Shown in pieces: positions 16,033-24,586 of a stretch of DNA of 64,000 nt; the stretch's first letter is position 1; the number at the start of each line of letters is the position of its first letter. Made by a program: the position numbers and the translations under genes. The notes beneath the pieces were generated by a model, which did not search any database, was not told the DNA's origin, and saw only the letters and a program-made list of their open reading frames with translations. The DNA comes from CAYWXV01 sp964462535 (GTDB lineage Bacteria; Bacteroidota; Ignavibacteria; OLB7). The stretch covers positions 30,845 to 94,844 of the forward strand of contig CAYWXV010000008.1 of the NCBI GenBank assembly GCA_964462535.1. Direction: 5' to 3'.

Positions 16033-16989
16033 CTAGCGTGCCGGAGCGTTCAATTCTGATGAAGGGAAGCGCGTACGGATGAAATATCCAGTCTCTACCA
16101 CCTCTCGTCCCACACGGCGCGCCGTCATGATGGAAGGGAGATTGCGTGAGGCGATGGTCCCGAAGATGGAGGATGATCGCTGCAGGTCGAGCGTGTGGAG
16201 AAATGCGAATTGCATTGCCGGAGCAAAACCGCATCCGCGGAATTCGGCAGCCAGAATCTCGTCGATCATCTCCCACCCCTTCCAACATCGGTACGACCCT
16301 GGCCGAGCGGCAATGAATCCAGCTCTGCGGCCATCAATCAGGACGCGTGAGAACCCTCCCGCCTGGGCGCACGAGGCTAGCGTCGCATGATCCTCCGGCG
16401 CTACGATGCCAGCCAGTTCCGGTGCAGTGCCATTCAGTTCACGGTAGAGTGCGCGATAATCGTCGAAGTAATCAAGCCGTTCATCGGGTTCAATGCGCAC
16501 GCGCTCGATATGTGGAGGTGCTGGGAAACTGAGCAGCGGGGAAATCGGAGAGGCAAGGACCAGCAGATCCTCCGTGGCATCTTTCGGTGGTCTCTCCCAT
16601 GTTGCGACCCAGAGTCGGATAGCGCGTGGACGGAAGAACTCAAACTCGTTTGTCACGCATTCCACATCGATATTCTCCGGAAGGTCACCGTCGCAGGCAG
16701 AGATATCGATGAAGGGGAAGTCGGTATCGAGTCCACGGAAGTGAATACCAGCAATTGCTGTGCACCCGTCGTTCAGGCGGACGAGACGCGGGGCGTAGTC
16801 CTCTGGTGAAGCTCCCGCCACGTTGCACGCCTCACGATAGCTCCGCAGGTAGTTCAGGTCATCCGCGTGCTCCACCAGTTGTCGCACGTATCCGGCGCCG
16901 TCGCAATCCATCCTGACACCGTGGATGATGGGTCGTCGGTGCTGAAAGGCCCGTTCGAAGGGATGAGGATCGAATGACGTCGGGAACAT
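16033..16989 (-). CDS. Hypothetical protein with GNAT-like C-terminal region
   Basis: 318 residues from ATG 16989. The N-terminal half (RRPIIHGVRMDCDGAGYVRQLVEH, NDGCTAIAGIHFRGLDTDF) is a domain I do not recognise. The C-terminal third (ILAAEFRGCGFAPAMQFAFLHTL, GTIASRNLPSIMTARRVGREVVETGYFI) follows the pattern of an acetyltransferase: acetyl-CoA loop, then N/S-x-P-S-x-x-T-A-x-R-x-G-x-x-x-V. The frame stays open to 17079, but that extra part includes three tandem copies of GCGGAGAC (17005-17028), so I place the start after it. Confidence 0.7.
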   Translation of the reverse strand: MFPTSFDPHPFERAFQHRRPIIHGVRMDCDGAGYVRQLVEHADDLNYLRSYREACNVAGASPEDYAPRLVRLNDGCTAIAGIHFRGLDTDFPFIDISACDGDLPENIDVECVTNEFEFFRPRAIRLWVATWERPPKDATEDLLVLASPISPLLSFPAPPHIERVRIEPDERLDYFDDYRALYRELNGTAPELAGIVAPEDHATLASCAQAGGFSRVLIDGRRAGFIAARPGSYRCWKGWEMIDEILAAEFRGCGFAPAMQFAFLHTLDLQRSSSIFGTIASRNLPSIMTARRVGREVVETGYFIRTRFPSSELNAPAR

Positions 16990-17004
16990 GGGTAATAGGA
17001 TCGC

Positions 17005-17028
17005 GCGGAGACGCGGAGACGCGGAGAC
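17005..17028. repeat. Three tandem 8-bp units GCGGAGAC
   Basis: Three perfect head-to-tail copies in the 147-bp spacer between the GNAT-like gene and the methyltransferase. Too short for CRISPR or a minisatellite; possibly a slippage site. Confidence 0.8.
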
Positions 17029-17136
17029 ATCGAAGGATTGGTCCCTCACATGCATCGTGGGGGCAACCAACAAGTCCAATCGCCACAGGGTTCGTCACGC
17101 CCCCCGAAGACGTGGAGAGGTCGATGGAATTCCCCC

Positions 17137-17943
17137 TCACACGCGTCGCTGGGTCAACGGGTGCGTCCCTTGGCCCTGGTGATCATTGCGTGGCGCGAAG
17201 ACGAGGATGTCGACCGGCTCCTCAATGGGACGATCGTCGGCAGTTCCGGCGAGGGCGCGCATCGAGGCGATTCCCCGTTCCAGCTCCTCAGATGAAATCT
17301 GCACGAGAATGGAATCCCCCAGTGCCTCGAGCTTGTCCGCATACGGACCAAAACCGCTGGTCGTCTGCTGCACAATCGTCTGTTGATCGACGAGTCTAAA
17401 GCCGGCATTCCAGAACAGTTCCCTTATCTCCACATCCGATTGCATCGTCGCCGACATGATCGCAAGCGTCGATGGGAAGAAGGGGACGTAGGCGCAAGAG
17501 CGAACATGCTCACGCGTCGCCGTTCGCATGAACACGAATCCGTCATCACGGAGGATACGCCGGCATTCCCGCGTTGCCCGCTCCCTGTCGTTGAAGTGAT
17601 GGAAACTCATCGACATGAAGATCAGATCGATCGAGTTGTCAGGGAGTGGCACTGATTCTGCGGGAGCCTTAACGTATCTCACACGTGGATCGGTCCTCTT
17701 CCCCTCTGCCAACGCCAGCATCTTCACCGATGGATCGACGCCGATCACGTCGGCATCGAAATAGTCCGCGAGTGCATGCGTAAATCGACCAGTGCCACAG
17801 CCGAGGTCGAGTATGGAGAGTGCATGCCGCGTCTCGACACCGAAATACCCGCCGACGATTTGCATCCATCGATTGAGAATCTCGGGCCCATGATCGCGTG
17901 CGCGATCGTATGCAGCAGGAATGTCGGTACCGTCGTAGTCCAT
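17137..17943 (-). CDS. Class I SAM-dependent methyltransferase (Methyltransf_11)
   Basis: 268 residues. ILDLGCGTGRFTHALADYFDADVIGVDPS (about 43-71) gives motifs I and II. APAESVPLPDNSIDLIFMSMSFHHF and ECRRILRDDGFVFMRT give motifs III-VI as in UbiE/small-molecule methyltransferases. It starts 11 bp after the stop of the MBL hydrolase gene, so the two are probably co-transcribed. The last 20 residues (QGQGTHPLTQRRV) look like an unconserved tail. Substrate unknown. Confidence 0.92.
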   Translation of the reverse strand: MDYDGTDIPAAYDRARDHGPEILNRWMQIVGGYFGVETRHALSILDLGCGTGRFTHALADYFDADVIGVDPSVKMLALAEGKRTDPRVRYVKAPAESVPLPDNSIDLIFMSMSFHHFNDRERATRECRRILRDDGFVFMRTATREHVRSCAYVPFFPSTLAIMSATMQSDVEIRELFWNAGFRLVDQQTIVQQTTSGFGPYADKLEALGDSILVQISSEELERGIASMRALAGTADDRPIEEPVDILVFAPRNDHQGQGTHPLTQRRV

Positions 17944-17954
17944 TGGGTTCGCGG

Positions 17955-19043
17955 TCAGTCGCGTGCCCAGAGCAACTCTTCGTCGCCATCACGAAGAATC
18001 TCCGGTGCGGGTGACGTCTGTGTTGTCACGTTTCTCCACCATGGATCCACGGTGTCATACCGCTCGGGCTCGACGGGCTCGCCAAGCTTCGGCATCACGA
18101 GGACAGAGCCGGCGGAAGGGGCACGCTGCAGGATCGTCTCCGCCGGTTCGTCCCAGGGATGAATTGCAAGGTTGAAGGTCCCCCAGTGGATCGGGAGGAG
18201 TTTTCCGCTAGCCAGCATGCCATGGGCCGCAAGGGCATTGATCGGCCCCATGTGTATATCCCCCCATGCCGGATGATACGCCCCAATCTCCAACGCCACC
18301 ATGTCAAATGGCCCCAACCGCTCTCCTATCTCGGCGAACTCGGGTGTCAGTCCGCTGTCCGCACCGAAGAAGAACGAATGACCCGAGCCGCGAAGGTGCA
18401 TGGATGACCAGAGTGTCGTATTGCGATCCCGAATGCCCCGACCCGAAAAGTGTTGCGCCGGTGCTGCGGTGATCTGAACACCTCGGATGTCGGCCGTCTC
18501 CCACCAATCAAGTTCAGTTATCCGCTCGGGCGGGACCCCCCACTTCTCCAGGTGTGCTCCAACACCAAGCGAAGTGACAAAGGGAACCCCTGTCCCGGCG
18601 AGCGTTCGTACAGTCGATCGATCGAGGTGATCGTAGTGATCGTGAGACACAATTACGGCATCGAGTGGAGGCAGGGCGGCGAGTGCAACGGGAGGCGGGT
18701 GAAAACGCTTTGGGCCGGCGAAATGAATGGGAGACGCGCGCTTCCCCCAGACGGGATCCGTGAGGAGCCGGACGCCGTCGATTTCGATGAGGAGCGTAGA
18801 GTGCCCAAGTCTCGTTACCCGCAACCCTGTCTCCGGCTGCTTCTTCCACGCTGCACGTGGATCAATCAGTGGGAGCGGGCCGGCAGGAATACGATGGGGA
18901 GCACACAAGAACTCCCGTATGGTTGGACGATTCACGTCGGCTTTTAACCCGGACGACACCGGATAGGTGTTAACGAACACGCGCCCGTTGAATCGCGGCG
19001 AAGCGATGATTCTCTCCCGCCGGATTTCGTTGTGATGTGGCAT
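17955..19043 (-). CDS. MBL-fold hydrolase, NAPE-PLD-like (UlaG branch)
   Basis: 362 residues from ATG 19043. The metallo-beta-lactamase motif HDHYDHLD at 134-141 binds two zinc ions, with further ligands in the later QHFSGRG, GADSG and PIHWGTF segments. The start SPRFNGRVFVNTYPVSS, the VTRLGHSTLLIEIDG.RLLTDPVWG segment and ALEIGAYHP..WGDIHMGP are those of bacterial homologues of N-acyl-phosphatidylethanolamine phospholipase D. Such proteins could cleave phosphodiesters of lipids. The neighbours (a methyltransferase, a membrane protein and a GNAT) would fit membrane lipid or amide metabolism, which is inference. Confidence 0.9.
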   Translation of the reverse strand: MPHHNEIRRERIIASPRFNGRVFVNTYPVSSGLKADVNRPTIREFLCAPHRIPAGPLPLIDPRAAWKKQPETGLRVTRLGHSTLLIEIDGVRLLTDPVWGKRASPIHFAGPKRFHPPPVALAALPPLDAVIVSHDHYDHLDRSTVRTLAGTGVPFVTSLGVGAHLEKWGVPPERITELDWWETADIRGVQITAAPAQHFSGRGIRDRNTTLWSSMHLRGSGHSFFFGADSGLTPEFAEIGERLGPFDMVALEIGAYHPAWGDIHMGPINALAAHGMLASGKLLPIHWGTFNLAIHPWDEPAETILQRAPSAGSVLVMPKLGEPVEPERYDTVDPWWRNVTTQTSPAPEILRDGDEELLWARD

Positions 19044-19147
19044 GTATGACGGCTGAATGTGTAGTCGGATCGACGATGCTCGTTTGCACGATGAAGAATC
19101 TATCTGTCCCGACCGTGGATCGGATGCCCGGCGTGCGGGGTGGCGAT

Positions 19148-19591
19148 CTATAGCGTGCCCACGATGAACCACATCAACGCCCCTACCGCCGCAATCGCGA
19201 TTCCGGCATATCGTGCAACGACAATCGATCGACGCACACCAAAGACACTGATTGTCTCAGGCGTCGCGAATGGGAAGAGAATGATCGTAACACCGATCAG
19301 CACGACTACCGAGCCAATCGCCCTCGTCATCAGGCCACTCGGGGACACGCCGACGATGGCCATTATCACGGATGCAAGCAGCATCAGGACCAGAACGGCC
19401 ATGGTGCGGAGGAAGAGCCCTCCCTGGCGCCGCACGCGATCGACAAATGCACGAAGTTCTCGCTCGTGTTCCGGCAGCACGTACGCGGTTGTCGTGCCCT
19501 CCGAACGTCCGAATCGATCTAGCGCGGGGATTTCGATTTCAATTACGTTGGAGTCACGAATTCCCGTCCAGAAACAACGTGGGTTCAACAT
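19148..19591 (-). CDS. Integral membrane protein, three helices
   Basis: 147 residues. A soluble N-terminal 45 residues (GTTTAYVLPEHERELRAFVDRVRR) is followed by helices at about 62-82, 90-108 and 125-145. No family recognised. Its start is 3 bp past the stop of the double-GNAT gene, so it is translationally linked to it and is likely part of the run GNAT-membrane protein-MBL-methyltransferase. Confidence 0.72.
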   Translation of the reverse strand: MLNPRCFWTGIRDSNVIEIEIPALDRFGRSEGTTTAYVLPEHERELRAFVDRVRRQGGLFLRTMAVLVLMLLASVIMAIVGVSPSGLMTRAIGSVVVLIGVTIILFPFATPETISVFGVRRSIVVARYAGIAIAAVGALMWFIVGTL

Positions 19592-19594
19592 GAG

Positions 19595-20426
19595 TCACTC
19601 CATGATGCGTTGCCAGTAGCCGACGTCTATCCACCGATTGAACTTGAAGCCGACCTCACGAAAATGAGCCACCTTCACCATCCCGAATTTTTCGTGCAGC
19701 GACACGCTCGCATCGTTGGGAAGGGCGATGCCGGCCATGATTGCGTGCACACCCATNNNNNNNNNNNNNNNNNNNNNNNNNNNNNNNNNNNNNNNNNNNN
19801 NNNNNNNNNNNNNNNNNNNNNNNNNNNNNNNNNNNNNNNNNNNNNNNNNNNNNNNNTTCTTCGTGAAAGGTGATGACTGAATTGGCGACGTAGTGGTTGT
19901 AGATGTCAGCGATGCCGCCAGCGTCATCAATGGTCGCGGGGCGGATGGTCAGCTCGGCCGTCGACCACTGGTACTCCATCTCGTCGGTGATCGCCACCCC
20001 ACCGATCCCGATCAGCGGGATCGACGGTTTCAGACGACGCGCATGCTCGATCGCGCCGCGATGGACGGCGACCAATCGCAGCCCAAGGTTCTGATAGAGG
20101 GACTGAGCCGGGATATTGTCGTTGGTGGTGATCAGCCGGAGTCTGCGGCACCGCTCCATCGCCGCGGCAACCAGGGCGCGACCGACCCCTGTGCGTGTCT
20201 GAAGGGCATCGAGCGTAATGACCTCGAGTGTATCGCCATGGATACGATAGGTGAGGCATCCAACACGCTCGCCGCTGCGCTCAGCAACAATCGAAGGGAG
20301 TTCTTCGGGATGATGGATTTCTCCCCCGGCCACTACGATTCCTCCCCAGCGTTCACGGATCAGATTCGCGATCCAGAGAGCGTCGGTGACGTTTCCATCA
20401 CGAATGGTCAGGTCGGATCTATGCAT
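19595..20426 (-). CDS. Two-domain GNAT: N-terminal acetyltransferase plus phosphinothricin-type N-acetyltransferase, interrupted by gap
   Basis: Two GNAT domains follow each other in one frame. Domain 1 (about residues 1-155) has LEVITLDALQTRTGVGRALVAAAMERCRR and YQNLGLRLVAVHRG. Domain 2 begins at TIRPATIDDAGGIADIYNHYVANSVITFHEE, the start of the phosphinothricin/methionine-sulfoximine acetyltransferase family, and resumes after the N run with GVHAIMAGIALPNDASVSLHEKFGM...FKFNRWIDVGYWQ. Family proteins have about 80 residues between these points, so roughly 240-250 bp are missing where 100 N stand. PAT-like enzymes acetylate methionine sulfoximine and related amino-acid analogues. Whether the fusion is real depends on the frame before the gap, which is open. 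Confidence 0.82.
19757..19856. other. Assembly gap (100 N) inside the GNAT gene
   Basis: Exactly 100 N. Unlike the first gap, the flanks are not duplicated. The protein families on either side imply about 250 missing bases. Confidence 0.95.
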
Positions 20427-20514
20427 TTCGAACGGGTCTGTCCGAGTCAGGGTATTCGCGGAGGGCAGGTGACCATACTGGTACGATCGCCGTCGAGCGA
20501 CTCAGGGTCCTCCA

Positions 20515-20946
20515 TCACTCACTATCGTCGACGTACTCGGTCTCCTCGGGGGCGTTGGTTGGACTCTCGAACGCCAACCGATATCCATCCGGGTCATTGA
20601 GCGATACCACCCACATGCCATTACCAACAAATGGTCGCCCCGTTTCAATCCCCCGCGCGCGGAAGGTCCTGTAGAGCGCAAGAGCGTCGTGACACATGAA
20701 GTAGATGCACATGCCAAGTCCCACCGGACCCTCCGGCACGTTTCGATCCGGCCCCTCAGACCAGAACTCCTCCAGCATGATGGCGGCGCCCTCCAGTTCG
20801 AGCCAGCACCATCTGAGCTTTCCGTCGGGCGCCCATTCCTTTGTTGTCGCGAATCCAAGGCCATCGACGTAGAACCTCACAGATGTCTCCACATCCCGAA
20901 CCCAGAAAAACGGGACAGCGCGCTGAACATTGGTTTCGGTCTGCAT
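20515..20946 (-). CDS. VOC family protein
   Basis: 143 residues from ATG 20946 (MQTETNVQ). The frame is open to 21030 but without protein-like sequence. RAVPFFWVRDVETSVRFYVDGLGF, IMLEEFW and GMWVVSLNDPDGYRLAFESP are the two halves of a glyoxalase-type module of the bleomycin-resistance branch. The cysteine- and methionine-rich centre (GLGMCIYFMCHD) is unusual. It lies 88 bp upstream of the double-GNAT gene on the same strand. No ligand can be inferred. Confidence 0.9.
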   Translation of the reverse strand: MQTETNVQRAVPFFWVRDVETSVRFYVDGLGFATTKEWAPDGKLRWCWLELEGAAIMLEEFWSEGPDRNVPEGPVGLGMCIYFMCHDALALYRTFRARGIETGRPFVGNGMWVVSLNDPDGYRLAFESPTNAPEETEYVDDSE

Positions 20947-21102
20947 ATCGATGCTCGTGAAGAGTGTGGATACGTATTGCGGACCATCGATTCGCGCAAC
21001 GACACATTTCCCCTGAATCACAAACGGCACAGGGCCCGATGACGTAACGCCGGCAGGCCCTGTGGTTGTTCCCTCTATCGCATCGTACGCGAATCGAGTC
21101 GG

Positions 21103-21216
21103 TTGAGAGGCTGTTGAACTACGCCCGATCTCTACGTTGCGCTCCTAGTCGCGCATCTTGACCACGCAAGATCTGAACAGCCTCATGATCTGAGCGTAAC
21201 TCGGCGGTCCTCTAAG
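21103..21216 (+). repeat. CTAG palindromic repeat, copy C (114 bp, short form)
   Basis: GGCTGTTGAACTAC, GCCCGATCTCTACGTTGCGCTC, CTTGACCACGCAAGATCTGAACAG and CTCATGATCTGAG match copies D and E in order, without the central hairpin block. The eroded right end GGCGGTCCTCTAAG reaches the SnoaL-like gene and its CTA is the reverse complement of that gene's TAG stop (21212-21214). Confidence 0.78.
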
Positions 21217-21628
21217 CCCACCCCAATTGTTGCAGGCTCACCCCATCGTTCCAAATCTTTGTCATGTGGCTAATCTTATCGCCATCAAATTGCATGGCGT
21301 ACACGTAGTCCGCCGCGACGCTCTTTCCAGTCGGCTCTCCGGGTCCGCCCGGTCCAGTCTGGGTGCCGTGAAAGACCGCGAATGCCGCGACGCAATTCCT
21401 CTCCTCGTCGGCCGCAAAGAACTTCAGCTCATACCGACCATCCGGAACAGGAGTAAATAATCCCTTCATCCACTCCGTGTATCCTTCAACTGTGTGAATG
21501 TCGGCCAGCGCTCCGGCCTGGGCCGAGAACGTCGCACCGTCGTGACAGTAGCCCTTGCACACGTCCCAACCCTTCCCCGTCTCGCACGCCTCAAAGAAAC
21601 CTCTTGCCTGACTGAGCATGTAGCTCAT
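21212..21628 (-). CDS. SnoaL/NTF2-like protein
   Basis: 138 residues, a single alpha-plus-beta-barrel domain. ARGFFEACETGKGWDVCKGYCHDGATFSAQAG, the helix HTVEGYTEWMKGLF and the strands YELKFFAADEERNCVAAFAVF and DYVYAMQFDGDKISHMTKIWND are the standard order of SnoaL-like polyketide-cyclase-fold proteins. Many are ester cyclases or dehydratases; others only bind ligands. A purine-rich GGAGG lies 7 nt before ATG 21628. The TAG stop is supplied by the end of repeat copy C. Confidence 0.85.
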   Translation of the reverse strand: MSYMLSQARGFFEACETGKGWDVCKGYCHDGATFSAQAGALADIHTVEGYTEWMKGLFTPVPDGRYELKFFAADEERNCVAAFAVFHGTQTGPGGPGEPTGKSVAADYVYAMQFDGDKISHMTKIWNDGVSLQQLGWA

Positions 21629-21776
21629 TACTGCCTCCGATTACCGTGTGATGTTGTCCCCGACGCACGTGCGCAGGAGTGTTCGCTGACGCACGGCAAC
21701 AACCTGGTGCGTCGAGCCCGCAAGCTGACGGTGGCAACCCGACGTCTGAACGACGGACTCTTGGATGCGGATGCAG

Positions 21777-22079
21777 TCAGCCCCCCGCCATGGCACCAAC
21801 GATCAGGTAGGGTTCTGCTCCGCTCACAACGTCGTCCGGGAGCGGAGCGTCGGGTGAATCGTTGGAATGATCCTCACTGCATGCAAAGAAGCGGATGAAC
21901 GGGCGACGAAGCTGCGTCTGGTGATCTCGGATCGTCCCACGAAGCATCGGATACCGCTCTTCCAAAGCATCCAACACGCGACGCTGTGTGGGCACACCAT
22001 CGACCTCGAACACCAGTTCCTCCTGATTGATCCGGGCGAGCGTTCGCAGATGCCCGGGAATCTCCACCCGGATCATCAC
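21777..22079 (-). CDS. MoaD/ThiS family small sulfur-carrier-like protein
   Basis: 100 residues with the ubiquitin-like pattern RVEIPGHLRTLARINQEELVFEVDG, VLDALEERYPMLRG and PYLIVGAMAGG. Carrier proteins of this family end in Gly-Gly, which is adenylated and thiocarboxylated. Here the last two residues are indeed GG. The GTGA at 22079-22076 overlaps the stop of the beta-propeller gene. No MoaE, MoeB or thiamine gene is near, so it is unlikely to serve molybdopterin or thiamine synthesis here. The pairing with a BNR propeller suggests another role. Confidence 0.87.
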   Translation of the reverse strand: MMIRVEIPGHLRTLARINQEELVFEVDGVPTQRRVLDALEERYPMLRGTIRDHQTQLRRPFIRFFACSEDHSNDSPDAPLPDDVVSGAEPYLIVGAMAGG

Positions 22080-23188
22080 AGTGTCTGCACCTCCACCGAC
22101 ATAACCGATGGGAGATCGTGCACGATCGTTCTCCAGCTATCGCCAGAGTCCGACGACACGTACACCTGACCACCGGTTGTTCCGAAGTAAATACCACATG
22201 AGTCGAGCGTGTCGATCGCCATTGCGTCGCGAAGAACGTTGACGTAGCAATCCTTTTGCGGCAGCCCGTTTGTCAAAGCTTCCCATTCGTTGCCGCCAGT
22301 TCTGGTTCGGTAGACCTGAAGTTTTCCATCAATCGGATAGTGCTCTCCATCGCTCTTGATTGGAACGACATAGACTGTCTCGGGCTCGTGCGCATGGACG
22401 TCGATAGCGAACCCGAAATCGGTCGGGAGGTTGCCGCTGACCTCGTGCCACAGATCACCGGAGTTATCGCTCCGCATAACGTCCCAGTGCTTCTGCATGA
22501 AGAGCGTCTCGGGGCGCGACGGATGGAGCGCTATGCGATGGACGCAATGCCCAACCTCGACATCCTGATCGGGAAGCTGGCTGGATCGGAGACCTTTGTT
22601 GATCGGCATCCATGTTGCGCCGGCATCGTCGCTCCGGAAGGCGCCCGCTGCGGAAATGGCAACGTAAATGCGATTGGCGTTCGTTGGGTCCAGAATGATG
22701 GTGTGAAGACACATGCCGCCGGCTCCAGGCTGCCACTGCTCCCCGGTACCATGACCACGCAGTCCGGTCAATTCGTTCCACGTCACCCCACCGTCGGTTG
22801 ACCGGAAGAGAGCCGCGTCCTCGACACCCGCATAGACCGTGTCGGCATCCGCCAGTGATGGCTCCAGATGCCACACGCGCTTGAACTCCCACGGGCGCGG
22901 CGTGCCGTCGTACCATAAATGGTTTCCGACCTCACCCTCGTAGGCAAACTCATTCCCCACTGGGTTCCACGTGAGACCGCCGTCATCGGAACGCTGCATC
23001 ACCTGACCGAACCAACCGGAGGATTGCGAGGCATAGATTCGGTTCGGATCAACCGGGGATCCTTTCATGTGGTAAATCTCCCACCCGGCAAAGTGGGGTC
23101 CGCTCACGTCCCACTTTTCCCGCTTCTCATCGGATGTCAGAATGAACGCCCCCTTGCGGGTGCCTACCAGTACACGAACGCCGCTCAT
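22076..23188 (-). CDS. BNR/VPS10-like beta-propeller, exo-sialidase-like protein
   Basis: 370 residues without signal peptide, so cytoplasmic. At least five Asp-box repeats of the S-x-D-x-G-x-T/S-W type are visible: RSDDGGLTW, RSTDGGVTW, RSDDAGATW, RSDNSGDLW and SSDSGDSW, spaced as blades of a propeller. The start VRVLVGTRKGAFIL and the conserved WYDGTPRPWEFKRVWHLEPS segment belong to an uncharacterised family often annotated exo-alpha-sialidase. Catalytic residues of true sialidases (Arg triad, Tyr) are not evident. Translationally coupled to the MoaD-like gene. Confidence 0.88.
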   Translation of the reverse strand: MSGVRVLVGTRKGAFILTSDEKREKWDVSGPHFAGWEIYHMKGSPVDPNRIYASQSSGWFGQVMQRSDDGGLTWNPVGNEFAYEGEVGNHLWYDGTPRPWEFKRVWHLEPSLADADTVYAGVEDAALFRSTDGGVTWNELTGLRGHGTGEQWQPGAGGMCLHTIILDPTNANRIYVAISAAGAFRSDDAGATWMPINKGLRSSQLPDQDVEVGHCVHRIALHPSRPETLFMQKHWDVMRSDNSGDLWHEVSGNLPTDFGFAIDVHAHEPETVYVVPIKSDGEHYPIDGKLQVYRTRTGGNEWEALTNGLPQKDCYVNVLRDAMAIDTLDSCGIYFGTTGGQVYVSSDSGDSWRTIVHDLPSVMSVEVQTL

Positions 23189-23363
23189 AATGCTTCCTGG
23201 TTAGTACGACTAATAGTGGTTAACTGCCTCCGGTGTGTGCGGGGCACAATCTGAGAGTTTTCGACAGAACCCCCAACGCATTCTTTGTCGCCGACACACA
23301 TTTCCTCCGCCCGAACGGCTCGGCGGTCAGGGCTGCAAGCGACCGGGCCAGATTCTTCCCCGG
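23189..23363. other. Spacer before the propeller gene
   Basis: 175 bp (part of a 417-bp gene-free stretch to 23605, the rest of which is repeat copy B and 46 bp of spacer). It must contain the promoter of the propeller/MoaD unit. Nothing else seen. Confidence 0.4.
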
Positions 23364-23559
23364 ATGCGGTTGATATACCCGCTGGCGCTACGGTGCACGT
23401 CCCGACGCCCACTGCGGCGTGCCCCCGGTATGCCTCATTGGTTCCTCGTCGCTCACTGCAGCGTACCTCCGGTACGCCTCATTCGCTCCTGGTCGTGCGC
23501 CTTTACCTCGCGCGAGTTGAACAGTCTCCCGAAACACTGGGATTTCAACAGTCTGCCAG
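23364..23559 (+). repeat. CTAG palindromic repeat, copy B (about 196 bp, duplicated centre)
   Basis: An eroded left end (GGTTGATATACCCGC) and an intact right end (ATTTCAACAGTCTGCCAG) enclose two tandem copies of the central block, each of about 47 bp: CACTGCGGCGTGCCCCCGG, TATGCCTCATT and then CACTGCAGCGTACCTCCGG, TACGCCTCATT. The second copy keeps the perfect hairpin; the first has diverged. Confidence 0.8.
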
Positions 23560-23605
23560 ACAACGCGAACGCAGGTGCGCGACGGAGAATGTATCCCCGG
23601 ACCGT

Positions 23606-24394
23606 TCAGGCCACCTCCATCTCCACACCAATTTCTTCCAGAAAACCTTGCGGGACATCGCCGTTCTTTCTTCCAGCTATCGCGAAGTAATAGAGGGGAA
23701 CGCCCTCAATGGAGAGTCTATGCCGATATCGCTCGATATGGTAGACATCAAGAAATTCACTGAAAATCAGCTCGCGCATCATCTTCGAGAATCCTGTCCT
23801 GTCGCTATTATCAAGGAACGTCTCTTTGATGTTGAACGCAACCCAACCCTGGTCATTGATAACGTTGAATGCCTCGACAAACGCCAACGGAGGAATATCG
23901 CCGAATCCGAGGGCGGCAACCGTAACCATGCAGTCGCAGCGCCAGGAAATCAATTCGCCTCGTGTCTCGTCGTCGAGTGACGTAAAGTCGGCGACGTAGT
24001 ACGCGTCGTACAAACCGGGCCGGTCTCGCATGGTCGCATCGAGCGCCTCCGGGATAATGTCAACCCCGATCAAGCGGGAGACGCCGAAGCGCTTCAGCTC
24101 CTCTCCCATCATGCCGTTGCCGGCTCCAAGGTCGAGGATGCGGAGTTCACTGAAGCTGTCGTTGGACTGACGGACGGAGGAGTCGAGAATGGCGGCGACT
24201 TTTGAGGGGGAAGCGCACTTCAGGCGATCGTAAAAGAGCTGCTCGTATAGACCAGGAACCTTGTAGATCTCGTCGTAGTCGTGGAATCGGATCTTCCGTC
24301 GACCGTCTACGGATTGAAGGTAGAAGTAGGCTTCGTCCTGTCCCGACATGGAGAGTTCCATTTTCGGGAACTGGATTCCGTGCATCTGATGCAT
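23606..24394 (-). CDS. Class I SAM-dependent methyltransferase
   Basis: 262 residues. ILDLGAGNGMMGEELKRFGVSRLIGVDIIPEALDA (about 86-120) holds motif I with the unusual LGAGNG and motif II with the ribose-binding acid. Then YVADFTSLDD and DCMVTVAALGFGDIPP follow. The N-terminal 60 residues (YFYLQSVDGRRKIRFHDYDEIYKVPGLYEQLFYDRL) occur in a Bacteroidota/proteobacterial family of unknown substrate. ATG at 24394, 24385, 24358 and 24346 are all possible starts; the first is near no clear ribosome binding site. Confidence 0.88.
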   Translation of the reverse strand: MHQMHGIQFPKMELSMSGQDEAYFYLQSVDGRRKIRFHDYDEIYKVPGLYEQLFYDRLKCASPSKVAAILDSSVRQSNDSFSELRILDLGAGNGMMGEELKRFGVSRLIGVDIIPEALDATMRDRPGLYDAYYVADFTSLDDETRGELISWRCDCMVTVAALGFGDIPPLAFVEAFNVINDQGWVAFNIKETFLDNSDRTGFSKMMRELIFSEFLDVYHIERYRHRLSIEGVPLYYFAIAGRKNGDVPQGFLEEIGVEMEVA

Positions 24395-24491
24395 GACGTG
24401 TTCATCCTTGTGTCGTAATTCGTGGGTTCGGGGTGCCGAATGGCGGCGGGGTGAGGTGAATGGAGCGCGGGCGATGGCAATAAAACGTCGA

Positions 24492-24570
24492 CCTCCCTTC
24501 CATTCCTGATCTGACGCTTGTGCGCCAACTTACGGATTGACCCCGGAAGCCTCAAGAATTGGAAGGGAGG
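24492..24570. promoter_or_regulatory. Long inverted repeat between lipoprotein and methyltransferase genes
   Basis: CCTCCCTTCCA (24492-24502) and its exact complement TGGAAGGGAGG (24560-24570), with further partial pairing outside, enclose 57 bp. It lies just after the lipoprotein stop and 98 bp before the methyltransferase start, so it may be a 3' structure or a leader element. Confidence 0.4.
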
Positions 24571-24586
24571 CCGAGCGATTGGAATG

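Noticed and set aside
17005..17028. Three GCGGAGAC units as a CRISPR-like or regulatory array
   Set aside because: Units of 8 bp without spacers; simple tandem duplication.
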